DNA of 64,000 bases from contig OZ020593.1 of the NCBI GenBank assembly GCA_963971535.1, positions 33,783,977 to 33,847,976 of the forward strand, in the 5' to 3' direction. The position numbers were made by a program, and so were the translations under genes. The notes under the pieces were generated by a model. The model was not told the origin of the DNA. It worked only from the letters and a program-made list of their open reading frames with translations, and did not search any database. Positions 1 through 10,420 of the stretch are shown piece after piece (the first letter of the stretch is position 1; each line of letters starts with the position of its first letter). Origin of the DNA: Notolepis coatsorum (taxonomy: Eukaryota; Chordata; Actinopteri; Aulopiformes; Paralepididae).

Positions 1-335
1 AAAAAAAATTACAGATTTGGCAGGAACTGGTCAAATTTGCAAGCTCTGGACGGTCTGCATCACAAATCTTTGTGCAGACCAATATGGCGCAATGCCCCAG
101 AGCTCATTGGCCACGATTGTCATTCAGTGATAATCAGCCGTTATTTGATTACCATGACCATGTTCTTCTACAACGTGTGTAGGGGAAATTGACTGCTCTC
201 ACGTGTATACCGCCATCTAGAGGCTCTGATTTATTCTGTAATGACGTTACTGAACCCGATCACTCTTTCCACTAAGTGGCAGTAATGCGTTTAGTGTTCC
301 AGCCACCACTGAGTCTCTAATGAGGAGGTAGTGTT
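1..335. other. unassigned sequence
   Basis: The stretch begins with a short A run and shows no open frame, repeat or family signature that I recognise. It ends at the target-site duplication of the L1-like insertion. Confidence 0.5.
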
Positions 336-1173
336 AAGATAAGATAATAGGAGAAGGGATATACCAGACCTGGAAAGTGATTTTGATTGGCAAGAAGCCT
401 GGGCAAATGTTCGACTCACATCAAGGAACCCGGACCATCAACAAATCAATCTTAACTATATTCACAGGACATACTTGACTCCTATAAGACTGAAAAAAAT
501 GGGTCTTATACAAGACTCCAAATGCTCCTTATGTACAAATGGGGACGAGGGGACATTTATGCACATGTACTGGGACTGCCCACCAGTTAAGATATTCTGG
601 AAAGAGGTGACCCAGCAATTATCAAATCTCTTAACTTGGAATATACCTGTACACCCCTCTGTATTACTGCTGAATGATGTTTTTGAGTGTGCAGTACATC
701 CACAGCTAAAGAGATTGGTTTTATCGGGTATCACAGTGGCTAAAAAGCTGATAGCATCACGATGGTTCCAACTGGAAAAAATGTGCCGAAAGGTCTGGAT
801 TATTACATATCTCGATGTGATCTATCAAGAAATATCCACAGCAAGAATTTTGGGTCTCAATGAATCCAAAATGACATTGTGGTTAGAAGTGGTGGAGAAA
901 ATAAAAGCTAGCATATAATGGTAGTGTCTGGTTAGGAGCGAGGGATAATGGATGGATTATCCAATGGGGGGTCCGGGAGGGGGGGGTACGAGCTAGAGCA
1001 TATGTGTGTAGGTTTTTAGATAACAGGTATTAAGGGTAGACAATTAACTAAATGGTGATTTCATTGGATGTGCACTGTCAACTAATGCTTGTATATCTTA
1101 TCATGTGTTGTCATGTTTGTTTATGTGTTTGTTTAAAAAAGAATAAAAAAATAAAATACAAGATAAGATAATA
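336..1173 (+). mobile_element. 5'-truncated L1/Tx1-like LINE with target-site duplication
   Basis: The insertion is bounded by a 14-bp direct duplication, AAGATAAGATAATA, at 336-349 and 1160-1173. Between them lie the last part of an ORF2, a 3' UTR of about 220 bp and an A-rich tail (about 1133-1157). This is the expected outcome of target-primed reverse transcription with 5' truncation. The duplicated target belongs to the (ATCTT)-rich tail of the reverse LINE fragment that resumes at 1174, so this copy is younger than that LINE. Confidence 0.85.
343..918 (+). pseudogene. L1/Tx1-like ORF2 C-terminal fragment
   Basis: An open frame of about 190 codons runs from the truncation point to a TAA stop at 918. 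It has no start codon of its own. It carries the C-terminal L1-type zinc-knuckle-like arrangement CSLC...HMYWDC followed by an amphipathic helical tail ending in KIKASI. The same type of motif (CFKC...HCFWTC) occurs in the reverse L1-like copy near 25.1 kb, which supports the family call. Endonuclease and reverse transcriptase domains are absent because the copy is 5' truncated, so it cannot mobilise itself. The frame itself has no internal stop, suggesting a fairly recent insertion. Confidence 0.75.
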
Positions 1174-2340
1174 TATTCCTTTATTGATCCCATTGGGGAA
1201 ATTCAGGCATCATAGCAGTATGGGGGAAGAGGGAGGGGAGGTACAGGTAGAACTTGATACATACAGGTACATGATATAGATACAGTACATATAATTATAG
1301 TACAGTGGAGAAGTAATCAAATAAAATAGGCAGTGTAAACAATATAACAATTATTAACTCTGGACATGTGCATGTGGGCAAGTAGGCAGTGTAAAAAGGT
1401 CAAGGTGCAAGCTGAGGGTATGTATGCCCTCTCAGTTATATTTGCCCTACAATAAATATAGTTACAATATATATAATATAATAACTACTATCTAATCTAA
1501 TCTAAAAATGCGAAATATATGCTCTGATGAACGAAGTATACAGTATACACATAAGGTGCAGTATGCTAATCGAATCAATCTAAAAAAGCTAAATGCTAAA
1601 AATGCTAAATATATGCTCTGATGACAGAAGTAAATATAGAGTATACACATAAGGTGCAGTATGCATAAGGTATGTATGCCGTGATATACTTCAAACGTTA
1701 TATATTGTCCGTTTAGTCCGTTTAGTGATGGAGGTTCCTAGTAGTTGGATGTCTTGCAGCAGTCCCTGTTCACTGTTGTGGAGCCTGATGCCCGCTGGTA
1801 TGAAGGACCGGCCGAGGCGGTTAGTTGAGTGTCGGGGGGGGGGTATGAGTCTGTGACTGACCGTGCTTCTTATCTTGACTAGCTCATCGTAGAGGGGGTG
1901 GGATGGATTTTCCAGGATAGCAGCCAGCTTCTTCTCATCCCCCTCTCTGCCACCACCTCTAGTCTGACCAGCTCGACTCCTACCACAGAGCTAGCCTTCG
2001 TCACCAGCTTGTTCAGTTTGTTGGTGTCCCTCGAGTTGATGTAGCCCCCCCAGCATGCCACAGCATAGAAGAGGACGCTGGCCACTACAGACTGGTAAAA
2101 TGACTGCAGCAGTCTATTATTGCACATGTTGAAGGACCTGAGTCTCCTCAGGAAGAACAGTCTGCTCTGTCCCTTCCTGTAGAGGGCCTCTGTGTTGTCC
2201 GAACAGTCCAGTTTATTGTTCAAGTGTACCCCAAGGAACTTGTATGTCTGTTGTCTCCTGAATGTGTCTCTGATGGCACGGTAGCAGTAGGAATGCTTTG
2301 GCTGTACTGTGCAGATAGAGTACTCACCCTAGCTATAATC
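1174..2340 (-). mobile_element. Jockey/CR1-group LINE 3' fragment, reverse
   Basis: Read on the minus strand, this is the end of a reverse transcriptase ORF, a 3' UTR and a tail ending in AATTTCCCCAATGGGATCAA followed by a TTATC-type microsatellite. The same tail occurs in reverse orientation at about 16,366-16,430. The left edge coincides with the insertion point of the L1-like copy. The right edge is uncertain, placed where similarity to known LINE sequence fades. Confidence 0.7.
1879..2223 (-). pseudogene. LINE reverse transcriptase C-terminal fragment
   Basis: The 114-codon frame contains the thumb/connection block typical of Jockey/CR1-group LINEs: YRKGQSRLFFLRRLRSF followed by FYQSVVASVLFYAVACWGG. 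The matching block in the longer LINE at 18.3-19.8 kb reads [14 protein letters not shown]. After the region around VVAERGMRR the homologous C-terminal sequence continues in another frame, so at least one frameshift is present. There is no polymerase core, so this is an inactive remnant. Confidence 0.75.
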
Positions 2341-2965
2341 TCTCTGGTGATGGAATATTATGAAGACAGGAACCAATGATAGAATCGCTTGTGGCAATAT
2401 GAGACATGTTGTGGATGTCATCAAAAGAATCTGAGTATGAGACAAACAATCTGATATTGTCCTGTTGCTGTTGTTTCCTGGGATAACATAGTTCATGTTG
2501 CTCCAAGGAAACTATAAAGGAAGGAAGGTCAGTTCTATTGAAGCCTATATGGGAGATGCACGGAGAAGCAAAATATACAAGCTATCTGAGGAAATATACA
2601 TCAACCAATATAGAAAACGTCTGCTAGTTAACAACGCAACAAATTGCAGATGATTCTGACATCCGAGGTAATAACCTGTTTAAATGAGGAGATGGCGATT
2701 CCATTCAAGCTGGGAGGTGTCCAGCACAGCTTGAATTGAGAAGAGAAAGGATTTGACCGATGCAGCACATCATCAGTGAGTAGGAAATTGATCTACATTC
2801 TGAACATATCCTTAAATCTCCAATCCGTGATTTATATTTTTGAGCATATGAATGTGGGGTATATTCACATACATTATTGATGAGTTGTATTTGCCCGGTT
2901 AGAAAATCTGGTCACAATCTGTGTTATGCCAGTAGTTATAAACATTACCAATGTAAATAAACCTC
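2341..2965. other. unassigned sequence upstream of piggyBac
   Basis: No gene is seen. A short segment near 2,290-2,335 (GGAATGCTTTGGCT core) recurs near 28,648-28,690, so part of it belongs to an unnamed dispersed repeat. The stretch ends at the TTAA that flanks the piggyBac element. Confidence 0.4.
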
Positions 2966-2969
2966 TTAA

Positions 2970-2984
2970 CACTTTGGGTGCCGG
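2970..2984 (+). repeat. piggyBac left terminal inverted repeat
   Basis: CACTTTGGGTGCCGG directly after TTAA; it matches the reverse complement of 11937-11951 at all 15 positions. Confidence 0.9.
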
Positions 2985-3045
2985 GAAACGCTTTACAGCG
3001 TCTTTCCCGGCCATGCTCAAGGTGCCGAGGACGCTGTACAGCGTC
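2981..3045 (+). repeat. subterminal palindromes next to the left end
   Basis: Two related dyad motifs lie just inside the left end. ACGCTTTACAGCGT (2988-3001) is an imperfect palindrome inside a wider GCCGGGAAA...TTTCCCGGC hairpin. GACGCTGTACAGCGTC (3030-3045) is a perfect 16-bp palindrome. They could be transposase binding sites; that role is inference. Confidence 0.6.
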
Positions 3046-3226
3046 TTTGATCTGTTTACATCTTTTTTCGATTTTCCCCGTCTGAACTTCACCGCCGAGC
3101 TTTTGGAAGAAAATTTTAACCGGAAACTGCATTTCCTCTCAAATTTCACTAGGTGGCAGTGTCCCCCTATTTTCTAACACTATCACAATAGGGGGAATAT
3201 TGTACCCCACAATGAATCTGGCATTT

Positions 3227-3268
3227 GATTGGCCAGCATACCTGGCCAATGTAACCACAGGTATAAAA
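3227..3268 (+). promoter_or_regulatory. candidate transposase promoter (CCAAT boxes, TATA box)
   Basis: An inverted CCAAT box (GATTGG, 3227-3232), a direct GGCCAAT (3244-3250) and a TATAAAA box (3262-3268) lie 310-350 bp upstream of the transposase ATG. Transcription would start near 3,290-3,300, giving a 5' UTR of about 280 nt that contains a GA-rich repeat. The motifs are visible; promoter activity is inferred. Confidence 0.5.
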
Positions 3269-3307
3269 CGTTAGCGCGATCCCAGAATCTACGAGGTTTT
3301 GGAGGAG

Positions 3308-3367
3308 AGAGAGAGAGAGAGATAGATAGAGCGATAGAGAGAGAGAGAGAGAGATTGAGAGAGAGAT
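3308..3367 (+). repeat. GA-rich microsatellite in 5' UTR
   Basis: Interrupted GA/GATA repeat of about 60 bp between the putative TATA box and the transposase start codon. Confidence 0.85.
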
Positions 3368-3577
3368 TTGAATTGAGATCAGCCTATAGTCTATATTTAT
3401 AGTGTTATACAGTATAGTGGTAGTATCAGACTAATTGTAAGGTTTCAGCTGTGCTTTAGAAAGTACTTAGTCGTGCTAAGTAGTAGTACTATTCGAGGGA
3501 TTAGTGTGTAGTCTAGGTAGTATATTTCAGTAGTAGTAATAGTAGTTTGATCAGTTAGTAGTTTCATTTAGATCAGT

Positions 3578-3917
3578 ATGAAGAGACGTAGTGTAGGAAA
3601 GCGAGGGGACAATCCGGCGGCGGGTCGCTTTGTTCAGACGAAGCTGGCGTTTGGACCCGCGGTTGTTCAAGCAGCAGCAGCACCAACAGCACCAACGTCT
3701 TTGGTAGCTCCGATCGGAGAGAGCCGTGAGACCGTTGCTGGGCCCAGTAACGCGTCTCTCCCCGGGACCGGGAGCGGCTCTACCCGACGCAGTTCGAGGA
3801 AGAGGAAGGCTGCCGCTGTGGTCATAGCTTCTTCATGCGAGTCAGGGGACAGCGATTCGACCGCCCACGAATCTGATGGGAGCGCCGATTGGGAACCACC
3901 AGGTAATTACACGGTCT

Positions 3918-3949
<32 letters not shown>

Positions 3950-6900
3950 AAACGTGTATTTGATGATTTACATACTGTGACTATGTAACGTTAGTTCGAC
4001 AAACCAACGGCGATATGCATGTGATTGTGTGTGTGTGTGAAACGTGTATTTGATGATTTACATACTGTGACTGTCTATGTAACGTTAGTTCGACAAACCA
4101 ACGCCGGCGATATGCATGTGATTGTGTGTGTGTGAAACGTGTATTTGATGATTTACCTACCGCTTATTCTGTGACTATGTAACGTTAGTTTGCCAAACCT
4201 AACGCTGATATGCATTTATTATATTCTAGCTCCGGAATCATCTGACGATGATCTCGGCTTGGGTCGGAGGTATGAGTCTGATTCATCGCACGATTCAGAC
4301 GTGGGAGTCGGACACGGTGGTGGTCGACGGGGCAACGGTACGTCATGTTTACTAATGCAATGTGAATATTGTTTTGTGCATGTTCAAATCGATAGTTGAA
4401 TGATATAGGATATAGTAGGGATGTAGAGTACAGGCCACGCGACCATGTGCTACAGTTAGGTTGTCTTGTGTGCGTGTGTGTGTGTGTGTGTGTGCATGTG
4501 CACGCCCTTTGAAGTGGCTCTTTGAAGTGTGTAGCTATCATGTAAGTGATAATAGTTGCATGCTGGGCATGATACGACGTGGTGGTGGTGGTCGACGTGG
4601 TAATTGGTATGTTGCAATGTGAATATTGTTTTGTGCATGTTCAAATCAATAGTTGAATGATATAGGATATAGTAGGCATGCAGTACAGGCCACGCTACCA
4701 TGTGCTACAGTTAGGTTGTCTTGTGTGCGTGTGTGTGTGTGTGTGTGCATGTGCACGCCCTTTGAAGTGGCTCTTTGAAGTGTGTAGCTATCATGTAAGT
4801 GATAATAGTTGCATGCTGGGCATGATACGACGTGGTGGTGGTGGTCGACGTGGTAATTGGTATGTTGCAATGTGAATATTGTTTTGTGCATGTTCAAATC
4901 GATAGTTGAATGATATAGGATATAGTAGGCATGCAGTACAGGCCACGCTACCATGTGCTACAGTTAGGTTGTCTTGTGTGCGTGTGTGTGTGTGTGTGTG
5001 CATGTGCACGCCCTTTGAAGTGGCTCTTTGAAGTGTGTAGCTATCATGTAAGTGATAATAGTTGCATGCTGGGCATGATACGACGTGGTGGTGGTGGTCG
5101 ACGTGGTAATTGGTATGTTGCAATGTGAATATTGTTTTGTGCATGTTCAAATCAAGATATAGTAGGCATGTACAGGCCACTACATTTAGTTACATGGATG
5201 TGTGTGTGTGTGTGTGTGTAGATGCCTCACCCCATGCCATTTGATGTGTGTGTGTATGTGTGTGTGTGTGTGTGCAGTGTGTGTACACACACACACACAC
5301 AAGATCAAAAGACATGCATCCTCTCCAACACCTTTGAACTTCGCAGTACATGGTGAGGCCTCTATATGCAAATTCCATTGATTACAGCACACACATACAC
5401 AATGGCATGGACACATGGCGAGGCCTATATTTAAATGCATGGTTGTGTAGCATATGTAAAATTCCATTGATTACAACACACACACATGTACATGCTTTGA
5501 TGGCCGCTGATTTATTTTGTGTTCACACAGCAGAACACTCCGAAACCGAATCCGGGGCCAATACACCAACATGCTTGGGTATGTACTAACTACATTTATG
5601 TATGTGTAAATGTATTACTATTGTGTTTTGTGAGACTTACTTACTGAATGAATTTAATCCAATTCAGATTCTGGCGCAGACCCTGCAGATAGTGACGCTG
5701 AGACTGGCAACGACATAGGATCACATTCTACTCCTGCAGGTAATTGTACATGGTGGTGACTGGCTGCTGCTAGAGCCTGGGCCTGGTGGTAGCTGGCTGC
5801 TGCTAGAGCCTGGGCCTGGTGGTGACTGGCTGCTGCTAGAGCCTGGGCCTGGTGGTGACTGGCTGCTGCAGGGCCTGGGCCTGGTGGTGACTGGCTGCTG
5901 CAGGGCCTGGGCCTGGTGGTGACTGGCTGCTGCAGGGCCTGGTCTGGTGGTGATGGTGGTAAATACAATGACAATGCGTTGCCCTAGTGTAATGTATTAC
6001 ATCATGTGATTCTAGAACTGGATGCTAGTCTGGACATGCCGGAACCTGTTGCAGGGCGGAAACGCACATCTAAGAGCGGTAAGTTGGCCTCACTCTGCAC
6101 ACCACTTCCAGCTCTGACCTCTGACCCCCACACCACGTCCAGCTCTGACATCTGAACCCCACACACACTCACTCATTCACTCACACAGTTTGTAACTACG
6201 TGGCATATGAATGTCTACAGTAGGGGTGTTATAGTATATTTGTATAATTGACAGGTCGTGGAGGAGCGAAGAGCAGGGCTGCGATCCGTCAGGAAGAGGA
6301 GAATGCCTGGTCTCGTGAGGGCTGGGTGCCTCAAAGGATCCCCTTCACAGCCCAACCGGGGTTGCTCCAGGACGCCAAGGCACTCAGATCTTACCGGCCT
6401 GCGAAATGGATGGATCTGTTCCTGACAGATGCTTTTCTGAACTCTATTGTTGCCCAGTCCAACCTCTACGCTGAGCAGTCCATTGCCCGGCTGGACCCCA
6501 CGCTAACCAGTAGCAGGGCACTGCTTTGGAAGCCCCTCACATTGAAGGAGCTGAAGAAGTTCCTCGGACTCAATTTCCTTAGCAGTGTCCTGCGGAAGCC
6601 TCGCGTGGACCAGATGTGGACCACTGACGACATGATGTACACACCGTACTACTCTGATACCATGCCACGCAACAGGTTCCAATTGATCTGGCGATTCCTC
6701 CACTTTGCGGACAATACTTCCCTGGAGGTTAGAGACAAATTGTGCAAAGTACGCCCTGTAGTCGACCATGTAAACACGAGGTGCAAGGAGCTGTACCAGC
6801 CTGAACGCGAGCTCGCCATTGACGAGGGGGTGATGGCATGGCGAGGCCGCCTGACCTTCCGGGTCTACAACCCCAACAAGCCCACCCGCTATGGCATCAA

Positions 6901-7930
6901 GTCCTACTTCCTGTGCGAATCACGCACAGGATATTGCTTTTCATTTAAGCCATATTGTCGGGAAGGCTCGATCCTGGGGGACACGGTCGTCGGTCTGCTT
7001 GGACGTCTGTCTGGGGCCGGCTATACGCTCTACATGGACAACTTCTACAACTCGGTACGTATGTCAGCCAGGCTCCGACAGTTGAGGACCGACGTCTGTG
7101 GTACCCTCAGGAAGCACCGGGGCGAGCCAGCCATCATCAAGAACATTACCAAACGTGACATCGGTGTGGGGGAGCGCATTGCGGTCAACAACAAGGAGGT
7201 CCTGATCGTGGCATGGCGCGATAAGAGAATCGTGAAGACCATCAGCAGCTTCCACGAGGACACTATGGAAAAGGCGATGGTGTGGAAGAAGCAGAAGAAG
7301 GGCAAAGCGCTGAGGGTGGAGATGCTCAAGCCAACATCAATCCTGGAGTACAATAAATTCATGAACGGCGTCGATCAGCTGGATCAAAATATATCGTACT
7401 ATCCGGTTACACGTAAGACTGGAAAGTGGACCAAAAAGTTTGTGATGTATCTGATCCAAATATGTATCTTCAACGCGTTTGTCTTGTACAAAAAAAAGCA
7501 CCCACAAGGGCATTACTCCAACCTCTTCCGGTTCACCAGGGCTGTGGCGCGGACCTACACAGACGGTAAGGAGAAGAAGATTCCTGGGGTGACAGCGGAG
7601 ATGGAGGCGGAGGCGGAGGCAGGGGAGGAGGCAGGGGAGGAGGCAGGGGGTGGGGATGAGGAGGAGGCAGGGGCTGAGCAGGTGGGGCGTGTCGACCCTA
7701 GGGCCCCACTGGGGGACCCGCAGAGCAGATTAGTGGGTGGCTTTGTGAAGCATGTAATGGTTGCATACAAAGCCACCCCGAAGAGAAAGCTACCGTGTAG
7801 GAAATGTCGTGTCTGCAGTAGGCGTGGCATCAGGAGTGAGACCAGATATTTTTGCACATCGTGCAAAGTCCCCCTGCATCGTGACAAATGCTTCGCTCTG
7901 TACCACACAAAGAGGGATTTCTCTAAATAG
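3578..7930 (+). CDS. piggyBac transposase, six exons
   Basis: Proposed exons are 3578-3902, 4230-4337, 5531-5578, 5668-5739, 6016-6078 and 6255-7930. All five introns have GT-AG ends and all are phase 1, so the exons join without a stop into about 763 residues. Exons 1-5 encode a Ser/Asp/Glu-rich, low-complexity N-terminus with basic patches (SSRKRK, GRKRTSK) that may act in nuclear import. Exon 6 holds the DDE_Tnp_1_7 transposase core. The three catalytic aspartates are visible at about residues 395 (AIDEGV), 467 (YMDNFYNS) and 579 (GVDQLDQN), with the fourth conserved Asp at 582; the spacing resembles the founding insect piggyBac. An acidic Glu/Gly linker precedes a C-terminal Cys-rich domain (CRKCRVC...CTSC...HRDKC) of the kind that binds the terminal repeats. 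The enzyme would cut and paste the element at TTAA sites. The ATG at 3578 is preceded by a TATA-containing region. The exon model is inferred from frame and splice signals, not from transcripts. Confidence 0.85.
3940..4205 (+). repeat. intron 1 tandem repeat (91-95 bp x3)
   Basis: Three successive units begin with TGTGTGTGAAACGTGTATTTG and continue through AACGTTAGTT and GATATGCATG; unit starts near 3949, 4040 and 4135. They fill most of the 327-nt first intron. A TA/TG microsatellite precedes them. Confidence 0.85.
4310..5160 (+). repeat. intron 2 tandem repeat (~253 bp), partly exon 2-derived
   Basis: The GTCGAC landmark recurs at 4323 (inside exon 2), 4591, 4844 and 5097, spacings of 268, 253 and 253 bp. 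Each unit carries GGTGGTGGTCGACG, the 3' end of exon 2, followed by a donor-like GGTATGTTG, then a long intron segment with a (TG)n run. The last units are nearly identical. The exon edge and donor region were therefore copied into the intron several times. Confidence 0.85.
5200..5530 (+). repeat. TG/CA-rich remainder of intron 2
   Basis: Short (TG)n and (CA)n tracts (about 5201-5220, 5247-5301) and two diverged copies of a segment including AAATTCCATTGATTACA (near 5370 and 5459). No coding signal until the exon 3 acceptor at 5529-5530. Confidence 0.6.
5746..5960 (+). repeat. intron 4 minisatellite (32-33 bp x6)
   Basis: About six head-to-tail copies of a unit reading TGGTGGTGACTGGCTGCTGC then AGAGCCTGGGCC or AGGGCCTGGGCC. 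The array lies between transposase exons 4 and 5. Confidence 0.9.
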
Positions 7931-7962
7931 TTTCTTTATTAGTTGTCATACAGAAGTACAGA
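7931..7962 (-). repeat. LINE tail fragment abutting the transposase stop
   Basis: The 30 or so bases directly after the TAG stop (TTTCTTTATTAGTTGTCATA and on) nearly match the reverse-orientation tail of the LINE at 17,866-17,900. A second, shorter echo (CACAGAAGTACAGATTACTTC) follows at 7984. It is either a tiny 5'-truncated LINE insertion or a shared ancestral 3' end. Confidence 0.5.
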
Positions 7963-8072
7963 CTACTTCTAAATAATCCGGCACACAGAAGTACAGATTA
8001 CTTCTAAATAATCCATCATTGTGTGATACAGACAGAACCATGTGTACCGGTACATAGTATAGCTAGCTGAGT

Positions 8073-8142
8073 GTAGTATAGTATAGTGTAGTATAGTATA
8101 GTATAGTATATTGTAGTATAGTATAGTATAGTATAGTGTATG
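8073..8142 (+). repeat. TATAG-type microsatellite
   Basis: Repeating GTATAGTATAGTGTA units in the transposase 3' flank. Confidence 0.85.
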
Positions 8143-8394
8143 GGTAGTTGCACTGTTTTCTGTACAAGACAAATGCGTTGAACACATGTATTTGGGCCAC
8201 GGTTGTCGATATTGCATAGGCATGTTTGGACCACTTGCAGATGAGACGTTATGTTAGCGATCTAGCTGTATCGACTCCATTCATAATTTGCATTGTGTGT
8301 GTATATAGTTTTTTTTTATTTATCTTTTTCCCCCCTCATTTTTACCGTTTGCACAGAACCAATGGTTGCTGACAGTCACCCAGTTTAAAAAAGT

Positions 8395-8580
8395 ATATAC
8401 TGTAGGTAACATACCACACTTTTCTAATGCAGTCCATTGGCCTATTATTTATATACTTTGGAAGCATGTATTGGATATTTTTTGGTCCACAGATCATCTG
8501 GCGCTTCATCCATTTATCAATGGACAATGCAGTCATCGATGCGAGAGACCAAGTAAGATATGCCCTGTAGTTCATGTGAC
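8395..8580 (+). pseudogene. degenerate second piggyBac transposase fragment
   Basis: Around 8,485-8,570 one frame reads IIWRFIHL, then DNAVIDARDQVRYAL before a stop. This parallels the transposase segment LIWRFLHFADNTSLEVRDKL and what follows (about 6,685-6,765). The bases immediately before it (CACACTTTTCTAATGC) loosely match the preceding transposase stretch around YTPYYSD. It is shorter and interrupted, with inserted sequence in the middle. It could be a decayed internal duplication or a remnant of a related piggyBac copy. The similarity is modest and only visible by eye. Confidence 0.45.
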
Positions 8581-8581
8581 G

Positions 8582-10230
8582 TGAATGTTACCAGCAAACT
8601 TCTAAATGCACTGAAACAATGGTTGGTTATCCTCCAGTGTTCACTTTTTATAAGGTATTGTCTTTGTAAATTACCATAATCCTATACTGTGAATGTTACC
8701 AACAAACTCCTAAATGCACTGACACAATGGTTGGTTATCATCAGCCAGTGTTCACTTTTTATAAGGTATTGTCTTGGTAAATTACCATAATCCTATACTG
8801 TGAATGTTACCAACAAACTCCTAAATGCACTGAAACAATGGTTGGTTATCATCACAGTGTTCACTTTTTATAAGGTATTGTCTTGGTAAATTACCATAAT
8901 CCTATACTGTGAATGTTACCAACAAACTCCTAAATGCACTGAAACAATGGTTGGTTATCATCACAGTGTTCACTTTTTATAAGGTATTGTCTTGGTAAAT
9001 TACCATAATCCTATACTGTGAATGTTACCAACAAACTCCTAAATGCACTGAAACAATGGTTGGTTATCATCACAGTGTTCACTTTTTATAAGGTATTGTC
9101 TTGGTAAATTACCATAATCCTATACTGTGAATGTTACCAACAAACTCCTAAATGCACTGAAACAATGGTTGATTATCCTCCAGTGTTCACTTTTTATAAG
9201 GTATTGTCTTGGTAAATTACCATAATCCTATACTGTGAATGTTACCAACAAACTCCTAAATGCACTGAAACAATGGTTGATTATCCTCCAGTGTTCACTT
9301 TTTATAAGGTATTGTCTTGGTAAATTACCATAATCCTATACTGTGAATGTTACCAACAAACTCCTAAATGCACTGAAACAATGGTTGGTTATCCTCCAGT
9401 GTTCACTTTTTATAAGGTATTGTCTTTGTAAATTACCATAATCCTATACTGTGAATGTTACCAACAAACTCCTAAATGCACTGACACAATGGTTGGTTAT
9501 CATCAGCCAGTGTTCACTTTTTATAAGGTATTGTCTTGGTAAATTACCATAATCCTATACTGTGAATGTTACCAACAAACTCCTAAATGCACTGAAACAA
9601 TGGTTGATTATCCTCCAGTGTTCACTTTTTATAAGGTATTGTATTGGTAAATTACCATAATCCTATACTGTGAATGTTACCAACAAACTCCTAAATGCAC
9701 TGAAACAATGGTTGATTATCCTCCAGTGTTCACTTTTTATAAGGTATTGTCTTGGTAAATTACCATAATCCTATACTGTGAATGTTACCAACAAACTCCT
9801 AAATGCACTGAAACAATGGTTGATTATCCTCCAGTGTTCACTTTTTATAAGGTATTGTCTTGGTAAATTACCATAATCCTATACTGTGAATGTTACCAAC
9901 AAACTCCTAAATGCACTGAAACAATGGTTGGTTATCATCACAGTGTTCACTTTTTATAAGGTATTGTCTTGGTAAATTACCATAATCCTATACTGTGAAT
10001 GTTACCAACAAACTCCTAAATGCACTGAAACAATGGTTGATTATCCTCCAGTGTTCACTTTTTATAAGGTATTGTATTGGTAAATTACCATAATCCTATA
10101 CTGTGAATGTTACCAACAAACTCCTAAATGCACTGAAACAATGGTTGATTATCCTCCAGTGTTCACTTTTTATAAGGTATTGTCTTGGTAAATTACCATA
10201 ATCCTATACTGTGAATGTTACCAGCATATA
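8582..10230 (+). repeat. 109-bp satellite array, ~15 copies
   Basis: The landmark GAATGTTACC occurs 16 times between 8582 and 10214 at a mean spacing of 108.8 bp (range about 107-111). Units are highly similar and differ mainly at GGTTGGTTATCATCACAG versus GGTTGATTATCCTCCAG. Variant blocks recur in order, which suggests expansion in multi-unit blocks. No long open frame. The array lies inside the piggyBac element. Confidence 0.95.
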
Positions 10231-10420
10231 ATGCACAGCAACAATGGTTGGTACTGATGACTTGTCACCCAGTTTATTGAACATATTTTACAATAAAAAT
10301 GTTCATGGCATCAAAGTTTCAAGTTTTTTGCATTGTAAAGTATTCTGTATTTTATAATAATGTTGTCTGGACCTACACCAGTAGTTATAAAACTTACTTG
10401 TTCATTAGCGCCAGGCATAT
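10231..10420 (+). other. spacer between the two satellite arrays
   Basis: About 190 bp of unique sequence including AATAAA near 10,292, which could serve as a polyadenylation signal for the transposase transcript; that is inference. Confidence 0.3.

Noticed and set aside
4185-5180. Antisense frames (HTHTHT, DHHHHVVSCPA) repeated across 4.2-5.2 kb
   Set aside because: They come from the tandem repeat of transposase intron 2.
8582-10230. CRISPR-like appearance of regularly spaced repeats
   Set aside because: Units are contiguous 109-bp satellites with no unique spacers, inside a eukaryotic transposon.
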